This document shows, one piece after another, positions 39,901 through 48,883 of a stretch of 64,000 bases of DNA. Positions within the stretch are counted from its first letter, which is position 1. Every line of letters begins with the position of its first letter. Both the position numbers and the translations under genes were made by a program. Origin of the DNA: Bagarius yarrelli (taxonomy: Eukaryota; Chordata; Actinopteri; Siluriformes; Sisoridae); assembly GCA_005784505.1 (NCBI GenBank), contig VCAZ01000154.1, positions 1-64,000 of the forward strand. The letters run 5' to 3'. The notes under the pieces were generated by a model. The model had not been told where the DNA came from and did no database searches. It worked only from the letters and a program-made list of their open reading frames with translations.

Positions 39901-40333
39901 TTCTGCCAACCATCAAAATTTCAGACTGTAAATGGGCAGACATCCAAAATCATCAGGGGGTTAAATAATTTTTTTCCTCTCTGTAACTTAAATACGAATA
40001 CGAAAAATAAACATACCATAAGTAAATTACATGAACTTAGCCTTGACTCTCCAATTTGCACATCCATAACTAAAGTATAGACATTTTAAGTTTCAGCTTG
40101 CAATTCCTATATACAAAAGTCAGTTTCGGCATTCCAGCTGCAAAATTGAGGGAAGGTGGTAGCGCAGTGGTTAAGGTGTTGGACTGATACCAGAAAGACT
40201 AGGGTTCAATTCCCTGCACCACCAAGCCATCATGTTGGCCTATAAGCATGGCCCTTAACCCTCAGCTGTATAAAAAATATGAGATAAATGTTGCTTTGAA
40301 TAATTTACAGCCAACTACTGTAAAATTTATTTA

Positions 40334-40398
<65 letters not shown>

Positions 40399-42460
40399 TG
40401 ACTGAATGGGTAAACCTCATATTTACCTCATACTGATCCCCTGGGCAGAGGCGTGCAAAGCCAATCAAACCTGACAGAGAAACAAGCATGATGACACAGA
40501 GGAAAAGAACAAAGTAAATAACTTACAAAAGTAATATAATTATAAAACGTATCCAGTTTTTATATGTAACCCTGGTTACCCAAGGGAAGGAGAAGCTGCA
40601 TCGGGACACTCTTTTGGGACACTCTTTTAAAACATTTGTCCTGAAGTATGTGTGTAATCTGTTCGATCGGGAAGCATTATGTCATGAGTGGGTGACATCA
40701 TCAACCAGGAAGTAATGCTTTATGAACATGTGTCACTCCACGCTAAGGTAAATTTGCATTTAGCACAGACATGGACGCTGGAAATAGTAGCCTCTTGTTT
40801 CCTCTGGGAACCAGGGTTACATATCTAACCTGAAGTTGCGTCGAGACACTTTGGGAATGAGATACCTATACCACCAAAGCACAAAGTCACTGTCCAATGT
40901 GTGTGGGATCTACTGTGATGCAAGTATCTTGGCTTCTGTGGTCTTAGCCAGGTCTAAATTATAAAACCAGACAAATGTATGTGGAGAGGACTATCCTGCC
41001 ACCTTACAGATAAGTGACAAAGACATCCCCACAGCCAATGTATTGGAGGGTGCCATACCCCGGGTAGAGTGTAGGCTAAACTCTTCTGTGACCAGCAGTA
41101 TGCTAGAAAGATGGCGTTGACCACCCATCTGCTTATCGTCTGCTTAGTGGCGGTGCCCCTTTTTGGGCACATGAAAACAGATGAGTAGTTGGTATGAGCC
41201 TCTCCATGAGCTTTGTGGACATACATACCAAGTGCTCACATCATTCTTTCTGATGTTCTTCTAGGGGATAAAGAGGGTCCAAGAATATCAGATATCGAAT
41301 ACCCTAGAATCCCTGTGTGCTTGTCGCTAATTTTTGCTTTAACTTGAAATTTTTTTTGTAAATCTTTTATTTTTACTCATACACACACACTTACTGTGGT
41401 GTGGCCTGACATGTGTTTAGATTACAACATTACTTCCTGGTTGAAGACATCACCCGCCCATAATGGCATGTCAAAAATAAAAGGGTGTTTCCAAAGCATT
41501 TTAATTTAACTCGAGTTCCTGAAAAGATTATGTCTGTTAATTCATACCTTTCATTTTTATTTGCAGCTCTCCCAGCAGTATCTCCAACTCTTCTTCCAGT
41601 GAACACATATCCTTTAAAACAGGTTCATAAAAATTATTATACTATGAATTTATACGTAATTGCATAGCTAATAAAGATTTTGGCAATTATGTAAATAAGT
41701 ACAGGCTGGCAGCTATGTATTTATGATATACATATGTATATATAATATAAGTGTACATTGTATTGACAGTTCTAACGATTTGTATTCAAAAAAGTGCCTA
41801 TTTTGGGACTGACAAGCCTTTTTAAGTTGGAACCGCAGTTTATTTAGAGATGACAGGTAACAATAATGAAATAGAAGGCAATACATACAGTAGAAACATA
41901 CAGTCACACTATATATATTATACTATGTCTGTTTTAAACTGAATGTATAAGCAGCACATTTTCAGAAATGATGCAGGAGGCAGTATGGCAGTGTGCACCC
42001 CTTCATAGCGACTGTAACTATGTAGTGTGGCCTAATTTTAACTATTAATCTAAGTTAAATTACATTAATTTGTATTATTCACATTGGTTTTGATCTCTGT
42101 ATTACAAAAAGTAGACAGACAAATTCCACTGCTTTTTATCTGTTGCCAAAGTTAGGAATAAATATGAGTCAATGATTTTGCATTCACTTAAACACCAATG
42201 TCACAAACTTGTTTACAATTTCCTAAAAGCAGCAGCATACAGTGTGCACTACCTGTCAACATAGTGTTCAAAAACAAATTTGCTGTTTCTACTCTAATTA
42301 CACATCTAGTGTAAACATTTTTAGATCCAAATTTATTATATTAATCATAATTCAAATTTGTGCAATGAATTAAACAATACATTTATAACTGGACTGGAAA
42401 ATTTGAATTATGAATAAGTTAATGGATTAATTGTAGACAGTAAAGAATTATTATTATTAT

Positions 42461-42498
<38 letters not shown>

Positions 42499-45400
42499 GT
42501 GTATGTTCACGCATGTACCTCTAAGCTGTGTCTGTGGTTGCGGTTCAGCTCCAGTAGACTCTCACGTGATTCCCGTGAGGATGGAGAGAGTGAAAATGCT
42601 TGCTTCATATTAACAGCTCCTTGACATAATCTCCACTGGATACAATATGTCTCATACAACCCCTCTACCTGTAAAAGACATCATCAGTCACAATGCAGTC
42701 TAATCTGGCAATCATTTTACATTTACTGCATTCGGCAGACCCCCTATCTAGAGCAACTTACATGTATCTCTTTTTTATACAACTGAGCAATTGGGGGTTG
42801 AGGGTCCTGCACAGGGGCCCAGCAGTGGTAATTTGACAGGGCTGGAAATTAAACCCACAATCTTCCAATTAGCACAGCACTACCACTTCCCCACATCCCT
42901 ACTGGCTATAAGTGTCACTGGCTGCGCACGGAGCAAATAAGAAGGATGAAAGAGGTTGGGTGCAACAGGTATTTATTTTAAACAAAATAAACAAAAGGAG
43001 AACCACTTCCAGAAAACAACACACGATGGAGAGGAAAGAGGAGAAAACTGAAACACTGAACACAAATCAGTCAGCAATAGCTTTAGCAATAGCTTTAGCA
43101 ATAGCTTTAGCAATTAGCATATACGATAAAGGAACACAGAAGATCTAAGCAACCACATAACAGAATTAATGCGGAGAAAAACTAGACAGAAACACAGGGA
43201 TTTTATACAAAAAGATATCAACAGAACCAAACGGGTAACACCTGTAAACAATAATAAAAAATTGAATGAATGGCGTGACACGGAAACCGAAACACACAGA
43301 AAACCATATATAAATCAAAATAAGAGTCTTTTTAAACTTAAATTTAGTCTTTTACTGTCATCTGGCGGTCATGAGGGGAAACAGTACTTTTACACCGTGA
43401 CAGAACCCCCCTCTAAGGCGTGGCTAAGCGCCAGGCCCCCCTCCTTACTAGGAGTCTGGGTTTTTGGCCTTAGTCTGTACCTGTGGTGTGAGGGGGGCCA
43501 TGGAGATAGGTGAGAATTGGTAGAGGGCCCTAGGGCATTACGCCTGGGCCACAAGAAAAAGCGAGGAGAACAGCGAGGCCAGAGGAGGAAGCGAGGAGCA
43601 CAGTGAGGCCAGAGCGACGTCCTTTGCCGAGCTAGGCAGCCCGTTGATGTCCTAAGCAGACATGGAGACCCAAGCGACATCCTGGGTGGGGATGGAGACC
43701 CCATTGACATCCTGGCCGGAATCTGGGGGCAAGGACAGGTTTTGGAACCAGGGATCAGAGTCGGGGTCAGGTCTGAGTTTCAATCAAAGTCGAATCCGGG
43801 ACAGAACCAGGGGTCAGGTCCTGGATGGCTCCAGGAGTTAGGGTTGGGGACCTAGGCCGAACCAGCAGATACTGCGGTCAGGGAAAGAGGTAAAATTCAC
43901 TAGGTCCAAAAACTCACTGGTATGGTCCTCTAATGGTATCTCACCCTGCATCAGCAGCAGCATCTGCACAGCCATGTCATGATCCATATTTCCCAACAAC
44001 AGGAACAAAAGGACAAAAAAAAAAAAGGAAAGAAAAGTCTGCTTAATCAGGCACGAAAAAAAACTCTGTTGCACCTCTGTTGCAATCTCTGTTGCATCTT
44101 GTTATGTCCGCGTTATGTCATTGGCTGCGCAGAGAGGAGATCAGGAGAACGAAGGAGGTGGGAAGCAACAGTTATTTATTTTAAACAGAAAAACAAGAGG
44201 AGAGCCACTTCTAAAAAACAAAACAGGAAGGAGAGTAAAGGGAGAGAGAACGAAAACAGTGAATACAAATAGCGGTTAGCAATACCTTTAACAATACCTT
44301 TAGCGATTAGCATATAAGACGAAGGAACCTGTAATGCAGAAGATCTAAGCAACCACATAGCATAATTAACACGTAGCAAAACTAGACAGAAAGACAGAGA
44401 AATCTACAGAACCAAATGAGCAACACCTTTAAACAATAATGAAAGAAGGAATGAATGAAGTGACAAAGAAACAGAAACCCTGATATAGATCAATATAATA
44501 GTCTTTTTCAACTTAAATTTTCTTTTACCCCCATCTGAAAGTCTTTAGGGGGGAACAGTACCTTGAGACAGTGACAATAAGATGCAAATTATATTTATTG
44601 CATGTGCTCTGAAAAAATTGTTCTGTGCGATAAATAAATTTACCACTGTAGCAATGTGAAATAGTTTTGCATGCTTATAGCACAGTCCCTTAATAGTGAT
44701 TTGAGAGTGATGGTGTGCGGTTATTAAACTTGCTGTTTATTGTGTGATTAAAACTTGCATTTTGTCAAACTCTTTTTCCCACAATTCTGTAATTCTGTAA
44801 CACACCAATAATTTCTTCACAGCTGCTAGTTGAGCAATATGAAATTAAAGCTCTATTTTTTAATTATCCATGGAAACAATGGTCAGTGCGTTATCCCACT
44901 TCTTTTATAGCATTAAATGAAGTATCTTACTATGGGATATGCCCCTTCTGTGTATTTATCAAAAACCGTGTTCCATTATGCAAGCCCCTATTTGCTGGCA
45001 GATGTAACATTGCATCTGGGGAGTGGCCCCTCTTAATACAAGATAAGCTAAGCAACATAATTACAACATTTAAAACAAGCACACACACTCCTTGCTTTAT
45101 ACAGCAGAGAGGGTTATCTGGTGAGACACTTCACTTAATGCTATCAGATGGACCAGAGTTATGCAAGTATATTCGAGCATATGTTTTGGTGTCTCAATAG
45201 GGGATATCCTAACTCATGTATGGCCTGCTAGCCTGTCTTCAGGACCAATGCCAAAAAATAGTAAATATACAGGCCTAAATACATAATTACCTAAGATCCC
45301 TAACTTAGTACAGCATGAGCTAGAGTTTGAGCTGTAACACCCAGTTTATAGTATCTTGTAAATGTGTGTGGTGAGAGTCAACTCAGACATGTTGTATCTG

Positions 45401-48400
45401 GAAATATGGTCGGGAGCTGTCTCTCTGCCTGTTTCACCCTCTGCCGTCTTATCCACATGGCATGACTTTGTAGCCTCTGCTATTATGGTTAGCCACTAAA
45501 TATTTAGTTTCTCTGCCATGTTTTGTTGTTTTCGTTCATTTTTCATGTTTATGTTTATGTTTCATGTTTTTTTTTTATGTTTATGTTTTATGTTTGTTTC
45601 TTATTTTCATTTTTATTAGGTCATGTTGTGAGTTGTATCTGTTTATGCTTGTGTTTACTTCCTGTCTCGTTCTATGTCATGTACTCCTTGTGCCCCATGT
45701 GTTCCAGTTACTTGTCCATTTGTCATGTTCTTATTGGTTTGTCTAGTGTTTAATACCTTATTGTCGCTTTGTGTCTTTGTGGGTTATTGTTTGTTTGTGT
45801 ACCATTGAGGTAAGCCTGTCCATGTTGAAGCTGAGTATTCTAGTTTATTTAGGTCAAATCAAGTTTACTTTATATTTATTTGTTTTGTAACTTCTGTAAA
45901 TAAACTGCACATTGTGTTCTAAAATACTACTTGCCTCAGTGGATTAGTTACAGAATAACCCGCCATAAATGGACCCAGGAGTTATCTGCCTCCTCTCTAG
46001 GATTATGTGGAAGCATTTGGTGTATGCGACCTTGTGGCTCTATGGGATATTTTTTGGGCAGGACTCAAAAACCCTCTGCAGCCTAAGATGCCAGGAGAAA
46101 AAAATTGGTCCCTCGGCAAGTATATCGATTATTCGATTCTCTGTGGGTTTGACGACAATGGAACCCCGCAAGCACGCCACACATGCCAAACTAGGAGCAG
46201 TCGTATTATGCCTTTCAAGCCAGAGCTTGTTAACAACATGCCTGCCAAACTGGAAGCAGCCAGTGTCATGTCTACTGAGCTGGAGCTCACTCATGTCCTG
46301 CCTGCCAAACCAGAGACTGTTCCTGCTATGATCGCCATGTTTAAGCCTGTTTACTTCCTGTCTGTTAAGCCGGAGCTTGCTTACGCCACACTTACTGAGC
46401 CGGAGCTTGCTCACACCACCGCCTCTAACCCGGAGCTTACTTATTCCTGACTGCCAAGCTGAAAGCATATCATGTCTGCTGAGCCGGAGCTTACTTACAT
46501 ACTGCCTGTTAAGCCAGGGATCACTGAACTGGAGTTCACTCACACCGCCGTTGCAGAGCCAGAGCTCGCTCAAACAGCACTCGCTGAGCCAGGGCTCGCT
46601 TACACTGCACTTGTTGAGCCAGAGCTTGTCACACTGCACTCGATAAGCCAGAGCTCACTCACACAGCCATCGCAGAGCTGGAGATGATTTGCACCGCACC
46701 CGAGCTGGAGCCCGCCCATGCCGCTACATCTGTAATGGCTCACATTAAGCATCCCATGCCAGAGACTGTTTAAACCCAAGCTTGTTATGTCAGCCAAGCC
46801 AAAGACTGTTCACATCAGGATGGCCAAGCCAGAGACTGTTTTGGTTATGCCTGCCATGCCAGAGACTACCGACAACAAGCCTGCCACGCAAACGTCCCCT
46901 AAATATTTTTCGTGCACGTGACCCATTGGTTCATCTAATGTTTATATACCGCATTGTCGAGGGTTATTGTTCTTTGTGTACCATTGTGGTAAGTCTGTCC
47001 ATGTTCAAGCTGAGTATTCTAGTTTATTCAAGTCAAGTCAAGTTAGGTTATGTTTTGTTTGGTCAAATGTCTCTTCTGTAAATAAATCGTACCTTAAGTT
47101 CTAAAATATTACTTACTAATTCGTTACACTTGTCCAGAGCGACTTACATTCATCTCCTTTATACAGCTAAACAATTGGAGGTTAAGAGCCTTGCTTAGGG
47201 GCCCAGCAGCATTGCCTAGATAGTCTTACAATGCATGTCATAAATACTTAAAAGATTTAAGTTCCAATCTTACCTTACTGATTTGAAACTCTAGTCGCCG
47301 TATGTATCTTTCCAAAGCTTTTATTTCCTGTTGTTAAGAAAAAGGCATTTTTCCAGTTTGGCAGCTTTAAATTGAGATGAAAAATTGTTTGTGCAATCCA
47401 AAGAAAAAACTCACCTTCTCTAAGTCATAGAAAAAAGCCTAAAAGATAAATTGCAAAATGTTTTAAATAATGATGCATCTTTAACAACAGTTTACATCTA
47501 TATGATAATAACTCTAAAAACACAGTATGGTTAACTGCAATGAAAATGTCTTTCAGCAAAATGTAAATTTGTACTGTAAAGCAATTGCCAAAGAACTGCA
47601 AATGAGTCTTACCAGTCTCGATGTTTTTATTGTGTTGCTTTGCTGGGATAAGAGGAATTCTAGCTTTGTTTTCTGGCCTTCAAGATATTCCCTGTGAGCA
47701 AAAAATCTGATATAATTTTCGAACAGCTATTAATTTAAGTTGTTTACCGCGGAAATACAAACTAGAACAATTATTATGTATTAGATTCGTATTGGTTTCT
47801 TATTTGTTATTTTAGCCAGACATATTTTCTGTGTATAACAATAAAAAATCAGTTCATACTTAAGCCCTTTCTGTAAGGCCTGACAAACTTTGTCCACCTG
47901 CTCAGGCTGTTGTCCACAAATACTGCCAACCAACTGAGTGGGGATTCTTGTAGATTTTACTGGCAGGACTTTGGTGCGTAGAGAAGTACCAGCAGAAGAT
48001 AGCCTTAATTAATGGATGGGAAGACAAGATAAGAAAAAAAACTAAATAATTTAATATGTGCCCTAAATGTAAACCATTTTTTTCCAAAGTATCTATACTT
48101 TTTATTTACTAAAAAAATAATTCTGCCTTTCGGATATACCTGACAAGTGCAGCTAAAGCTCTTTAAGGCCCAGCTAATTTTACAAGCCTTAGTATAGCCT
48201 TTTATAAACCAGGTTTTGGGTGGTGCTTTAAGCATCAACCCTGGCTTTGCGATTATGACACAGAATTATTATTCATTTGCCCCACTGAGAAGGCTCTAAT
48301 ACTGTTAAGGATATCTAACTCCACCTAATGCATCCAACCTTTTCCCTAACTAACATAAAAGTAATAAAATTACTACTGATGACATAGAAAAAGTTACTAA

Positions 48401-48881
48401 ACATCCTGCACTGGACAGGCTAAATATTTGGCATACTTTAAAGCAGAGGGGGCAAAATACGGCCCGCTAAACATTTGCATCCAGCCACCAAGAGAGTTTA
48501 AGTTTTGTTTAAAAATACTACATTTGATTAACTGTTTTAGTTCAAAATTACTAGTTTGACAAACTACTATGAAAAACTCCAATTAATGGCATTATAGCAC
48601 ACAGTTTAGTTATTGCCTCTGTAGAATAAGATTCACTCAGTAGTAAATCGGACAATAATGAGTTTATAGTGTACCTGGACTGGATGCGCTTTTCTAAATA
48701 TGGGGAAGATTTCAAGGTGATCTTTTCTGTTTACTTTATAATTTTTTTTCTAACATAAAAACCTTATAACACTCAAAACATACCTATATTTGCTGGTCAG
48801 TGTGTGGACTCGATTAAAGGAGCAACTTCTCTGCACCATGCCCCCTTCTGCTGGACAATCAAATCGCAACTTCACAGACAT
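20711..48881 (-). CDS. ripor3: ripor3 (FAM65C), RIPOR family member, 22 coding exons, 944 aa
   Basis: RIPOR proteins are RHO-family interacting cytoplasmic regulators; RIPOR1 and RIPOR2 bind RhoA/RhoC, and RIPOR3 is the least studied. I read the coding exons on the minus strand, 5' to 3': 48881-48784, 48003-47860, 47691-47613, 47438-47415, 47327-47274, 42668-42519, 41611-41548, 40470-40427, 37564-37439, 30627-30482, 28844-28769, 28667-28455, 28360-28004, 27911-27769, 25962-25773, 24906-24780, 24571-24410, 24264-24106, 23506-23304, 23174-23091, 21312-21222, 20811-20711. They total 2835 nt, and each junction keeps frame with AG acceptors and GT donors. The protein starts MSVKLRF and ends EITIF, both typical of RIPOR3. 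Human RIPOR3 is, from memory, about the same length. Two donors are weak: gttTCT after 24410 and gtcaaa after 28004. In-frame CAG|GT six bases earlier is an alternative to the latter. No stop or frameshift is seen. Exact ends of variable exons 12-14 are inferred. Confidence 0.93.
21585..22735 (+). mobile_element. RTE-type LINE, 5' part, in ripor3 intron 20
   Basis: The 5' UTR begins ggggtcacaagccagtg, as in the copy at 51137. An endonuclease start follows (MTGKGRELVDMMETRKVDIL, then VDRKKNG), then a reverse-transcriptase piece (KRGKAFGPDEKLVKVWKCL, then LVPIFKNKSDVQ) and an EKAHDRVPREEL-like stretch. The coding region is internally deleted and frame-broken, and is cut off before the catalytic box. 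It is antisense to ripor3. Confidence 0.85.
24349..24408 (+). repeat. (TAGAA)n short tandem repeat at a splice donor
   Basis: About 12 perfect five-base units (TTCTA/TATTC on the ripor3 strand) begin within a few bases of the exon 17 donor at 24409-24408. An (AT)-rich run adjoins at 24290-24345. Confidence 0.9.
25181..25545 (+). repeat. RepA dispersed repeat copy, intron 15 of ripor3
   Basis: It shares gtggagctggtctgaaagtg, acaagctagttagg, cactactaatatagttt and cagattacattaacatggca with the other copies. The right part is truncated. Confidence 0.7.
25773..28667 (-). CDS. ripor3: ripor3 exons 12-15: variable middle region
   Basis: Residues 336-636. The region is Ser/Asp/Glu-rich and poorly conserved apart from short anchors: GVSLHNCLSESD in exon 12, a predicted coiled coil near the end of exon 13 (IKELKNLNLQIQHLNQVL), and EVLGSFDFLSLDFNAED in exon 14. 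A Trp-Thr-Pro-Pro segment found in the mammalian protein after the WNPFD core is not seen here, so one exon may be missing or lost. The exon 13 donor is non-consensus, so its 3' edge is the least certain boundary. Confidence 0.78.
26270..26412 (-). mobile_element. RTE LINE 3' coding fragment
   Basis: Reverse-complemented it contains gaagagacaggtggcagag, then a gctaaagatgttgaggtttt block and an ggacggctcatgtt block. These match the RTE 3' coding region at 31940-32070. It lies directly left of a RepA copy. Confidence 0.6.
26417..26986 (+). repeat. RepA dispersed repeat, longest copy
   Basis: This copy spans from agtgttaccgctcatagg to ctgactgcacgccact and holds all blocks found in the others, including a cttcgatcaaccaatcagag segment. 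It is the best template for a consensus of about 570 bp or more. No coding capacity is seen. Confidence 0.7.
27481..27700 (+). repeat. Widespread teleost repeat, 3' portion
   Basis: gtttcaaggtaggtttttct, then attggccttggcttgcttag, then ggtgctataaaa. It resembles the 3' end of a repeat that recurs in antisense at 58640. Class not assigned. Confidence 0.45.
28769..41611 (-). CDS. ripor3: ripor3 exons 7-11: conserved RIPOR core
   Basis: Residues 184-335, the most conserved part of the protein. Exon 7 gives LEILLGELQIKMKG, exon 8 FARLCPGDQYE, exon 9 RLGRQRWRIKGQIQSDD and MVFLPHIHESFEIK, and exon 10 VTEVRSLGS through DVTELGTIKLQLEVVW. Exon 11 completes WNPFD. Exons 9 and 10 resemble a C2-like beta-sandwich in the family. 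Intron 9 (30628-37438) is large and holds L1-like and RTE relics; intron 7 is filled by a DIRS derivative. Confidence 0.93.
28955..29040 (+). repeat. SINE/LINE 3' tail copy
   Basis: ggcctgtgaccctgattagg and a gatagatggatag end resemble the tail at 5395-5512. More diverged. Confidence 0.5.
30860..31640 (+). mobile_element. L1-like LINE ORF1 fragment
   Basis: A start at 31009 (MVSKTKYMTRKDK) ends early at a stop. From 31125 a coiled-coil-like frame reads LESKHATFVDEHAKLKAK and MDLEGRSWRKNIRICSIPE, which matches the ORF1 protein of fish L1/Tx1-type LINEs (the usual motif is EGRSRRNNIRI). The frame is then broken. The reverse-transcriptase part is probably the piece at 33690. Both lie in ripor3 intron 9. 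Confidence 0.65.
31690..32335 (+). mobile_element. RTE LINE 3' end
   Basis: The 3' coding part contains RRISARIKGKVYKTVVRPVM, then TLRKRQVAELEV, then a RWFGHVQRR-like stretch near 32110. It ends gtggcgacccctaaaaggga, the usual RTE 3' end in fish. 5'-truncated and frameshifted. It sits between two L1-like fragments. Confidence 0.85.
32655..32720 (+). repeat. RepB dispersed repeat, short copy
   Basis: ggctgcatttacactgcagg then taatgcccaatt. The same opening occurs at 50275-50320. Confidence 0.5.
33690..34135 (+). mobile_element. L1-like LINE reverse transcriptase remnant
   Basis: In shifting frames: RKDKDPILCSSYRPILL, then DQTGFMIGRPFFYNTRK, then RGTKQGDFCRLYFLP, corresponding to the S-Y-R-P-I, Q-x-G-F and RGTRQG(C)PLSP boxes of L1-type reverse transcriptases. 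Heavily decayed. Confidence 0.65.
34136..35120. other. ripor3 intron 9, no feature seen
   Basis: AT-rich intronic sequence without a recognised element. Confidence 0.4.
35125..35170 (-). repeat. SINE tail fragment
   Basis: ttacatttacatcattcagc then acttatccaga is the antisense of the catfish-type SINE tail. No tRNA head remains. Confidence 0.5.
36305..36375 (+). repeat. SINE tail fragment
   Basis: ttggataaggacttctgcca then aatgcaaaaaatgtaaat is the sense tail of the same SINE type. Confidence 0.55.
38496..38947. mobile_element. MITE with CAGTGGTACC termini
   Basis: The left end is cagtggtacccttacgag. The right end, reverse-complemented, is cagtggtgccttgacttacg. TA lies on both sides (38494-38495 and 38948-38949), as for Tc1/mariner-type non-autonomous elements. 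The subterminal ttacgag motif recurs several times. It is 452 bp with no transposase, in ripor3 intron 8. Confidence 0.8.
39619..39983. mobile_element. Tc1 internal-deletion derivative
   Basis: Long inverted repeats: the left reads gatcccctgctgattttgg and tttgcccactgacaaag; the right is the inverse of these (ggcagacatccaaaatcatc). TA flanks both ends. A central gagattaggagc...gcgcctaatctc palindrome matches the Tc1 relic at 16505. The transposase has been deleted. Confidence 0.75.
40150..40320 (+). mobile_element. tRNA-derived SINE
   Basis: The head resembles a tRNA with box A (tagcgcagtggttaagg) and box B (ggttcaattcc), and its ends could pair (ggtggta with caccacc). The body continues cccttaaccctcagctgtat as in other SINE copies here, which shows it is a retroposon, not a free tRNA gene. 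It lies in ripor3 intron 8. Confidence 0.75.
40340..40398. repeat. (AT)n microsatellite
   Basis: About 28 uninterrupted AT units, ending about 30 bases from ripor3 exon 8. Confidence 0.95.
40565..41515 (-). mobile_element. DIRS-type retroelement fragment with inverted ends
   Basis: A minus-strand frame at 41226-40954 reads KRGTATKQTISRWVVNAIFL, then a PGV(W)HPP and ARGVS-like segment, resembling the C-terminal half of DIRS tyrosine recombinases. Their HSTRG active-site region is degraded here. It is bracketed by an inverted repeat: gacatcatcaaccaggaagt near 40687, and its inverse near 41427 (acttcctggttgaagacatc), with shared flanks. Such inverted termini are the DIRS hallmark. It almost fills ripor3 intron 7. 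Confidence 0.65.
42462..42505. repeat. (GT)n microsatellite
   Basis: A GT run, once interrupted, ending about 15 bases from ripor3 exon 6. Confidence 0.9.
42519..48881 (-). CDS. ripor3: ripor3 exons 1-6: N-terminus and helical segment
   Basis: Residues 1-183. Exon 1 carries the start MSVKLRF and a Ser-rich QRSCSF motif. The ATG at 48881 follows an acceptor (AG at 48885-48886) by three bases, so at least one non-coding exon lies upstream. Exons 2-5 encode a long charged helix that is likely coiled coil (VDKVCQALQKGLKEYLEG, then AFFYDLEKEIKALERYIRRL). Exon 4 is a 24-nt microexon coding for eight residues. Exon 6 holds GLYETYCIQWRL and a RESLLELN block. Alignment with human RIPOR3 from memory is nearly gap-free. 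Confidence 0.92.
42714..42895 (-). mobile_element. tRNA-derived SINE, antisense
   Basis: Reverse-complemented it has a tRNA-like head (ggggaagtggtagtgctgtg), a box B-like gggtttaatttcc, then gggcccctgtgcaggacc and the tail ctgccgaatgcagtaaatgt. It is directly beside the LTR element starting at 42913. Confidence 0.75.
42913..44576 (-). mobile_element. Small non-autonomous LTR element with intact 5-bp target duplication
   Basis: Two direct repeats (42913-43402 and 44116-44576) each begin TGTCA and end GTGACA. Both outer flanks read ATAAG, a perfect five-base target-site duplication. A purine tract (agagggggg) lies beside the LTR at 43402, giving minus orientation. The internal part is about 710 bp and encodes only a gag-like stretch (minus, 44074-43838: GEIPLEDHTSEFLDLVNF) and a Pro/Arg-rich repeat-bearing frame (43710-43390). 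There is no protease, polymerase or integrase, so it depends on other elements. The LTRs differ at many positions, so it is old. In ripor3 intron 5. Confidence 0.88.
45333..47128 (+). mobile_element. LTR element with gag-like frame bearing tandem repeats
   Basis: The LTR ends at 45952 (ggattagttaca), and a related, 5'-shortened copy ends at 47128. Shared blocks are gtaccattg, ccatgttnaagctgagtatt and ttctgtaaataaa. The 5' LTR start near 45333 is approximate. The internal frame begins MDPGV at 45969; a frameshift later gives LVALWDIFWAGL, then GEKNWSLGKYIDY, as in the family at 1640-2040. It continues into a run of about ten-residue units of the type EPELAxT (46200-46880). No pol is seen. Stops interrupt the repeats. 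Confidence 0.72.
47129..47245 (-). repeat. SINE tail fragment, antisense
   Basis: ttgtccagagcgacttacat then gcttaggggcccagcag. It abuts the end of the LTR element. Confidence 0.6.
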
Positions 48882-48883
48882 TC

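Noticed and set aside
40158..40235. tRNA-like sequence with box A and box B
   Set aside because: It continues into a SINE body shared with other copies and the arms pair poorly, so it is a SINE head and not a tRNA gene.
43390..43710. Pro/Arg-rich frame as a host gene
   Set aside because: It lies between two LTRs with target duplications, so it belongs to the retroelement.
46040..46639. 199-codon open frame on the minus strand
   Set aside because: It is the antisense of the gag-like tandem repeats; the regular composition keeps several frames open.
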